Positions 15,001 through 24,000 of a stretch of 64,000 nucleotides of DNA are shown here, piece by piece. Source of the stretch: CAYGFH01 sp964430295 (lineage in GTDB: Bacteria > Patescibacteriota > Microgenomatia > UBA10105 > UBA927); the NCBI GenBank assembly GCA_964430295.1, contig CAYSEV010000001.1:26685-90684 (forward strand). The letters are read 5' to 3'. Both the position numbers and the translations under genes were made by a program. The notes under the pieces were generated by a model that saw nothing but the letters and a program-made list of their open reading frames with translations, searched no databases and was not told the DNA's origin. Position 1 is the stretch's first letter. Every line of letters begins with the position of its first letter.

Positions 15001-18000
15001 CGGATTCGTACACTGGAGCAATACTCAAGAAAGCTTTTGACAAATATAGACGAGCTCATCATTGAACTCACAAAGCTTCGTGATGATACACAGTCGTTCA
15101 TCATCCGCGAGCCAAGGCAGATGAAAGGCCTTGATACGGCAGGAATCTCTGCTACACTCCTGGCTCTTATGGACAATAAGGCACTATTAGTCAGCCAGTT
15201 ATCTGTTGCGCAACTGCGCATACAACATGATGTCATTGATGGGGCGATAAAAGGTGAGGTTAGAAACGCGGCTCCAAGTGTCAGAATCGCATTGGAACGA
15301 GCCATTCTCTTGCCTCAAAAACTGTTAAACAAATTATCACAAGTGTTTGTTAAAGCAGGTCCGCAGGGAGCGGCGTTGGAACCAACAAATTGTACGTCCT
15401 GTTACACAGCTCTGCGAGATATGAATGGGTATGTAACTCGTGCTATCGCAGATAAGTCAGGAAAGAGCAATGTATTATTTGACGATGCAAATGTCGTACT
15501 TCAGACAGAAATAGATAAACTTACTCGTGAAAGCGGAAATGCGTTAGTCTTAGCTGATGCGGAACTTGCAAAGTCTATGCTTTCTGCCGTTGTCAGTGAG
15601 GATCCTAAGGCCGTACGCGAATATCTGAATAATATCCATACCCAGAAATTAGCATTATCAAAAATTGCAGATAAAAAGAGATTGTCTAAAGAACAAAAAG
15701 CACGATTGGATGATATTATACGCCTACTTAATACACTTGGTGATCGTATAGAAGATCTCGTAGATGTCATAGATACACCGACCATAGGTGTGAAAGCAGA
15801 TGCAGTGGAAAAACATCAGCAGATATTGGATATCGATGATGACTTTGTCGTAAAAGAGGTAAATCAGATTGTTACCCCGCGCAAGATAACAGTGGCAAGT
15901 TTTGTGCGTATGATGTCATTCTTCCTTCCATTCCTGGTTGAACCGGCATATGACGATACATATGTTGCAGATGTGCTTTCACAGGTTCATGTTCCGGAAT
16001 TACAAAAACTTCACCCCGAAAGACAGTACCTTAGAGTCCGTACTAGGGATATAAAATACCTGGCAAACGGCACGGAAAACTTTGTCTATAAAGGAACATT
16101 CCGTTACCTGGAAAATGGTGAGCTTAAGACAGAAGTGAAGATTGTAAAGATAAACCGTAAAGAAGATAGCAGGGAACTGTATGGGTGTTACCTTGCCTAT
16201 GTTGCGTGTCTTCGCTCGTATGTATACATGTACTCATCGATAGGAAAGGTTATAGAAGAAAAGTATCCGGACCTGAAGTATTTTGTACCACATCACGATC
16301 TGTACCATATAGGCAACCTGCAAAACTCACTCATCGTCACAGAATTTGTTGAATATAAGAGCATGAGTAAGTATAAGTTTGAAAGTGAAGAAGAACGGGA
16401 GCGCTTAAGTAAAGAAATAAAAGCAGCAACACAAGGACTCATGGAGGATCTGGATAAACGATATGCATTCCAGTTTGATTTCGTGGGAACAGATAATTTA
16501 GTCATAGGCAAGGGAGCTGATGGACTATCTCATGTCATGTTGCTAGACCCTGGTATGTATGATTCACGGCGTGTTGTGTTAAACAAAATCCTAGGGCCGA
16601 TATCTCGAAGTGCGATGCGTGTAATCGATCGATTTAGAGCAAAACAATACATCAGAATCTTTGAACCTAGTGTTTGGAAGACAATGGGATTCAGATTGCA
16701 GGCCCTTCGGGTTGGCGGTTTTTCAAAGGAAGATGAACCGATTGCCCGTAAAGTATACGATGCAGGCTATCGTGGCGCCTCAATGGCTGTATTAACTGAT
16801 CGAATTCAGAAGATACGTACGTATCTTCCATTGACTGAGAGTATCAGAACTGTGTTGGAAGGGTATAAAACGATCGGATCATACTTATTTGATCGGTATT
16901 ATTTGCGAATAGACAGTACCAATAAAGCAAAAGTATTTTTGCATGTGGCTGACTGGGTAAAAAATAAACTTCCTGATGCACAAATTTATCAGCTTTGGAA
17001 TGCTGTTGCGGCTCTTCCTGATGATATGCGCACGTCGGCAGCCAACTATGTAACCATAGCAGTTCGAAGACATGTTCCAACCAGTCAGATATTGGGAACA
17101 TTAAGGAATCTAACCTCTCAGGGAACAGCACAGGCAGGTTGGAAGGGGATAGCCACAGACACGAGCCTTACAACAGTAAATGATCAGGCATATACACAAT
17201 ATCTTTATGCGGCAGCACTCCCACAACTTCGAACCTGGATTCAGGGAAATACTGATACAGCAGATATTCAATCTGAAATAACACAAATAGTAGGGAATAT
17301 GGCAAATCTGAATCCTTCTACTCCAACCCGCGGATCTCCGTTTACGCAGGTACATATTGATGCTGCTATCCGAGCCTTGGTAGCTGATTTCTCCGAAATT
17401 CAACGAGATGCGCTCCAAAATCAGGTTACTCCTCAAACAACACAACCGTCACTGCAGCAGGATCTTATACGAATTATTCAGGAAGTTGTTAAAGATCCTA
17501 AAGAATTTATTCGTACATTCATTCAATCAATTAAAGGATCAGATTTTTCCTTCGTAAGACAACTGGAATCCGTCGTAAAGCGTCTGGTTAGTAAGATAAC
17601 ATGTGGTCAGGCAGGAAGGTTGATAGGTATTATCTATGCAACAGATGCATCCGCTGCCGCTTGTGAGCCATCTTTAGTTTCACAGACAGCTTCATTTGCC
17701 CCCTGGACAGTAATTTCTCATGTCGTGAAGGTTGGGGCGGCGCTTATTGCAAAACCATTAACATCTCAAGGATTACGTCAGGCTTATAGGGCTATAATGC
17801 CTGTTTCTCCCGCATTGTCTAAACCTGTGTATACAATTATCAATAAGGTAGAAGATGAAAAATATTATGTGTATGAGATTAAGCTACAGAATTCTTCACA
17901 TACATTTAATGTTAGGATTTCTAAATTCCTTTCATTTGACCGAAATACAACACAGTCTACAGGGAATATATTTTTAGACTGGCATACGGCATATATTGAA

Positions 18001-21000
18001 TCAGTTGTTGAGGGATATGATCGTGCTCTGACTATAAATCCAAATATATTTGATACGCAGTATCCGCTGGATACAGTAGATTTTGACATACGCGCGATAA
18101 ATGTGGATGTGTTATACGAAAGCAATTTCTCCAATAGAATTTTTGATGGTATAGATGTGCCTGAAAATACAATAGTGCTTCCTGGTAGTGTCGTCCAGAA
18201 ATTTGGGCAGGATCCGACTGTTGTGACGCGTACAATCACAGGAAAGTTGCTGTTAAATGCAGCATATTTCGGGTACTCTCACGATGAAGCTCTATGGCTG
18301 CGAATAATTTCTAAAGATCCATCCGCATTACAGGCATACCATGCACAGACGGATGCACAAGGTGTTACGACACATCTTGATGAATACCACAAAATTAAAG
18401 ATGCACTTATACGTGCATTGCCATCACAACTAGTTGTTGAGGCAATGAAAATGAATGCAGATGAACTTATTCAGTTTTTCGCACAATTAAATGATGAAGA
18501 GTGGATGAATGTATTGAAAACATACTTCGAACAAAGGGGGTTATCTCATGATGATCAGCAAAAGGCTGTTCTTTCATCCTTAGCTGCTAATGAAAAGTTC
18601 GTATATTATGCATCGTTCATTAAAGATGTGTTTAAGCATCAGTTCTCAGGAGATTTTATCGCGAGAGCAAGGTCCGAGGCGAATAGTCAACCTGCATTTC
18701 AGAGACGAATGCTGCGAATATTTAATTCGATACAGTTTGAAATGGATCAGACATATATCATTTCATTCTGGAAATATCCAAGGCGCATGTTTACTTTGTT
18801 GAGGGATATTTTCTATTTTGAGCGCAATTTCATACCCGGTGACGAATTAGATACCCATGATGTTTCATCGTATGAACGCCTTATGAATTTACATTGGATC
18901 TCATTGGCACTGGAAACAAAGTCATTCACACCCGAATTGAGAAATTTAACTATTCAAATGTTCTTCAGTGTCATGCAGAAGGTTCTTGAGGGCAAACGAA
19001 ATGCTGACAATGGTCCTATATCCGAGTATACGGATGAAACACACAGATATGTTGTGGAAACTAATATTGTAGCATTTGAAAAAATGTATGAATCTCTTTA
19101 CCCAAGGGGCGTATCCCGAAAAGAGTTAGATGCTTTGGCTAATGCTGTACGAAACATCGTTTTGAAAAAAGGAATATATAGTATTTTTGGAAGTTCCAGT
19201 GCATATGAAAGTAGAGCAGAAGAATGGTATTTACGATGGATCGACACTATTCCGGGTTTGCGGGGCAAATATAAGATAACAAAGTCAGAGGAAGTACTAT
19301 TATCACGTGCGGTGCTTTTGATGCAGCATATTCCTGATTTCACAACATTGTCCGCACATGATCGCGAAGTTATTGGAGCGTCGCTGCTGAGGTATTTAGG
19401 AATTCCGGATGCGAGGGCAAAATATTTGTCTTCATTGTTTGTTCTAACGAGAAAAGACACATCAGTGGAGACCGTATTAAATGACTATGCTAACGCTCAG
19501 TATGATGGGCTTATTAAGAAATATTCAGCAAGATACACTCCGCAGCAGATGCAAAAGAATATTGCATTAGCGAAGCAGGCTGCGGAAGCAAAAATAAAAA
19601 ATAGGAATGCTAAAGTAGCGGATCTTTTGAATCTGCCGGACACGGATGAAAATAGAATTCAGGTATTTTTAGATGGCTATGATGTAAATCCTGAAAATGT
19701 GCTCTTTTATGACTCGGAAGTTTATGTTGATACATCGTATAAAAAACAATGGGAAGCTCTCTACCTTACAAGACTATTCTATATTCAGGATGAAGCCTAC
19801 ATGTCTGAAAAGTCAGGTATTCCAGCTGCTGATCTTCGGCGAGCCTCAGATGAAACACTTCGAATTTTCCGTTCAGAATATGAAGAAGTGTTTAAACGTG
19901 CGTATCCGAATGCAGAGATAATTCCTTCTGTTTTTGAGTCTGCGAACGCACTGTTTAAAACGATAAATATGATTGGTAATCCACTTGTTGTGATTCCTCC
20001 AACGAGTGTCATGGGTCCATCTACATTCGAGGAAATTTCAGTAAACGCGGGATCGGCAAATATTATCGGAAGATCTCATATGATAAATGCCGCTGTTTAT
20101 TTTAGCTATGGAAATTCTGTTTATCCGCTAATAGATTCCTCAGTGCATGAATTATGGCATTTAGCCCGCAGAGTAAACGATCGCGGTACTATGAATAGCA
20201 TGTATCGGTATCTGCCGCAGTCTATGTGGCACCAGCTTGAGGAAGGAACTGTAACAAATCTGGAGAGGAAGGCAATGACTATTGCGTATCCGGGAGTTCC
20301 AATCATATCAATGGCAGATTATGCTATGGCTGAACAGTCATACCTGAGCATGCTTCAATCACTCCGACAGGTTCTTCCGACAATGAGTGATACAGAGTTT
20401 GATCGTCTAAAAGCAAAAATGGAGATTGGGGATTACTACGAAGTTGTTACGATGCTTGGCGGCTGGGATGCATTTAATACATTTTTGGAGGCAAATAAGA
20501 TTGGTAATTTGCCATATTTCGAATACACATTCGGCAGAAATAAATTGACTGATGCAACCGGTATGCAAACAGTTCAGATGGCGCAACGAACATCTTCAAA
20601 TATTTCAGCATCTAACGATACAAATCATTCTGACATGGCAGGAGTTCCAACTCTCACACAAACCGCTGAGTTTGTCGAAGTAAAACAAGCACTTCAGGGA
20701 GCACAGCGACAACTGGAAGGATATCAGGAAAACCTGATGGAAATGGAACGCTCGCTCAACTTTGTAAAGATTGGACGATTTATTGCCTCTGTAATCGGTA
20801 TTGGAGGGGTACTAGTTCTTTTAACAGCTTCTGTAATACTAGCCACAACATATCTCATTCCGGGGATAATAATGGCAGCTGTCACTGCTGTCCCGGTGGC
20901 AATTTCATTACCGTTTATTATAGGAGCGTTTAACACATCTATTGTATATCCGCTGGAAGAAAATATAACCGATGTAAAGGTAGAAGTAATCGATCAGCAA

Positions 21001-24000
21001 CAAGTCATCAAAACATTACAGGAAAATCCTCTATTCACAGAGCCTGCACTTCAGGATCTCAAAAAAGAAATGATACAACAGGAAACGGCTCATATGGAAG
21101 CGACACATGATGTACTTATCGAAACACAAGACACACTTGACTTCTGGAAGCGGGTAAGAACTGTAATTATGGCTATTTTAGCTACAGGAGCGATCTTCGT
21201 TGGGGTCATATTATTCTTCTTAACGGGGATGCCTGCCGCACTTGCTGCACTATTCATGACGCTGCCTGTCGTAACAATAATGGGTGGAATATTTATGGGT
21301 ATGCAAATTATACCGATTGCACCGTTGGCAAATGATGTACGTGATTTACAGAAAACCTATGAATTACAGAAGAATTACATTCAAAAATTACAGGGAAAAA
21401 CGTCTGAGACTGCCCCCAAATTAAAAGTCGCCAATGACCCATGTACAGGTGAAGGAGCGTTCCGACTCTTTGGTCGGGTGTTTGCGGCTGGGCCATGTCC
21501 GATTATCCCACTAGGCGCTACGGTTCCTGTTGTGACAACTGGTGGTAAAACAACAGATATAGCTCTCCCAGCTGGTAAATACGTGATTGCACAGACAGAG
21601 GAAGAAGCAGCGCAATCAACAGCAGAGAAAGCAGAACCAATTATAGGAACCATACACGGCATGCAAACTGGGAATGAATTCATACGTATATTCCCGACTG
21701 TTCCATCAACCACATATCCTGAACCCTTCATCATCAATTATGCTGGATATGTCAAAGCGCATCCGGTAGAAGAAAATATTCAAGCTACAAAAGAACAAGG
21801 AACGCAGATGTTGAAGTCTGGCCTATCTTATCCATCTTGGAGATTAGATAGCAAATCAGAGAAACGAGTAAAACTGGCAACAGACACACTTCCAAAGGGA
21901 CAATACTGGTGGTGGAGGAAAATTGATCCAGTTACATTACAACCAATTGGCGACCGAATACTCATCAAAAACAATCAAGGAGAGATGCCAACCATAAAGC
22001 CTGGAGAGACGATAGCGGTAGGCACATTCAACGCAGACAAGTCTGGTAATCCAACCACATTTATGGCTGCTACCTATGTGTTTGATGGTGATGTGATCCT
22101 AGGGATAAAAACAGGATCCGACGCAATAGGGCCATCATCTACCACAACAAATAATTCACAATCAACACGACAATCTTCAAAACCAAGCACATTTCCAAAA
22201 ATCTATGCATCGATTATTGCATTTATATTTGATCCATTCGGCCGATTGGCCGAAATTCTATCAACGAATGGAAATATAGTGACAGCAGAAGAGTTACGAC
22301 AATCCGTTTCTTTACGGAAGTCAAATACTGATGCCGATGGTAATTTTACGCTTGACTATTTGATTTCGCTTGTTGGAGAAAGCCGTTCAGTACTGAGAAA
22401 ACTGGTTCAATATATGATGAATTTAGATTTTGCATATGAAGATATACGGGATATTGTAGAGGAAATTGTTTCCGGCCAATTTGGAAGTAGAACCGATAAA
22501 CTTGTAAATTCAAGACGCGTAAATATAGCAATCGTCAGCGCTATTATGTACGACAATTCCATATACGGTTCAAAAGTTCCCATGCCGTATACCATGAAAG
22601 AAGCGCTAAAAGCAGCCAATCTATATCTAGAACAGGGAGATGATTCTATTGTAACCAGACTGATTTCAGTAGGTATATTAGAAAACAGAGCACAGCAGAT
22701 AAAACAAATGCTAGATTCCGTTAATAGTGCAGGCTGGGATCAGCAAATATCGAGAATTGGTATAGTTCCAGTTCTCCTTACGCAAGCAGAATTAGTCGCG
22801 TATGACATCACAGAGCGTGCAGCAGGGCAGTTATATGAGGAAGCTCGGCGATGTTCCGGTCTATCGTTACTCCCGACTGTGTATGCTGATGCTGGTACAA
22901 ATACTTCCTGTTCTGCTATGGGGAGAATTGTCTCTACAATGCCTCAAATAATCCCAATCATTGAAAGTAGCTGGGAAACATTACCTGGGAGATTTAGAAG
23001 AATCTGGTTGAACTTGTGGAATTTTCCAACTAGTTCTCTCACCATCAATACATCACCGGGAAACGATGATACGGTCTCGATAAGTCAAGAACAAATCTAT
23101 GCGGCAACGCTGGATTATATGGGTCAATTATTCGCACAGAACACCAATGGTAATACTGAAGAAATACTCTCACAAGTAACTACGTATGCAAGGAATCAAG
23201 GTTTGAATCAAATCCAGATTGATAAACTATCGTTAGCAATGGAAGTGATGGGGAAGAATCGTATCAGATCAGAAGAATTGCTTGCTCAATATAAAGATCC
23301 AAAAGATTTGTTTTATGCAATGTTTGGATTACGACCATGGTTTCCTATTACAGCAGAGAGGGTTGGGGTAAATATTGCCTTTAGATTATATGATATAGAT
23401 AATGCACGCTTGGTGGAAAAATTTATCCCACCGATAAAAGATAAAAATCCTCTAAAGAATTCAATTAATTATATATATTGGTTAATCAATAGGCCATTTA
23501 GATTCGCATATGGATTGTTTAATGGAGGACAGATGCATCATGATACAAACATGGCAGATACAAAATATCTCGTTGTAACAGTTAATAGATCATTTTTAGG
23601 GCTTTTTGTAAAACCAAGTTTGACTCATGAATTGCAGCATGCTCAAAATCATATCCTTGGGAGTGCTGGGTTATTTGGCACAATTAATAAAGAAATTATC
23701 TCAAATGCGGTGGCCGCTTTGAGGCAAGAGAATTTAACCACAAGTAGAATTTCGGAAACAGAATATGAGAATTTACTAAGAACATATTACTATGAAAAGC
23801 AGGCTTATTCTGAAGAAGAGTTAGCAGATGAGTTACTAGCATTTTTATCTCAAGAACCGGGTAAAGTTAACCCAATCAAACGATTATATTTGTATTATAT
23901 GTATATGCCAGCTCCTGGTAATAGATTTTTTGAAAAAACTGGAAAATTAGAAAATAAAGTTCTTGAAACGCTCATTCCGAAAGATCCGCTTACCAATACT

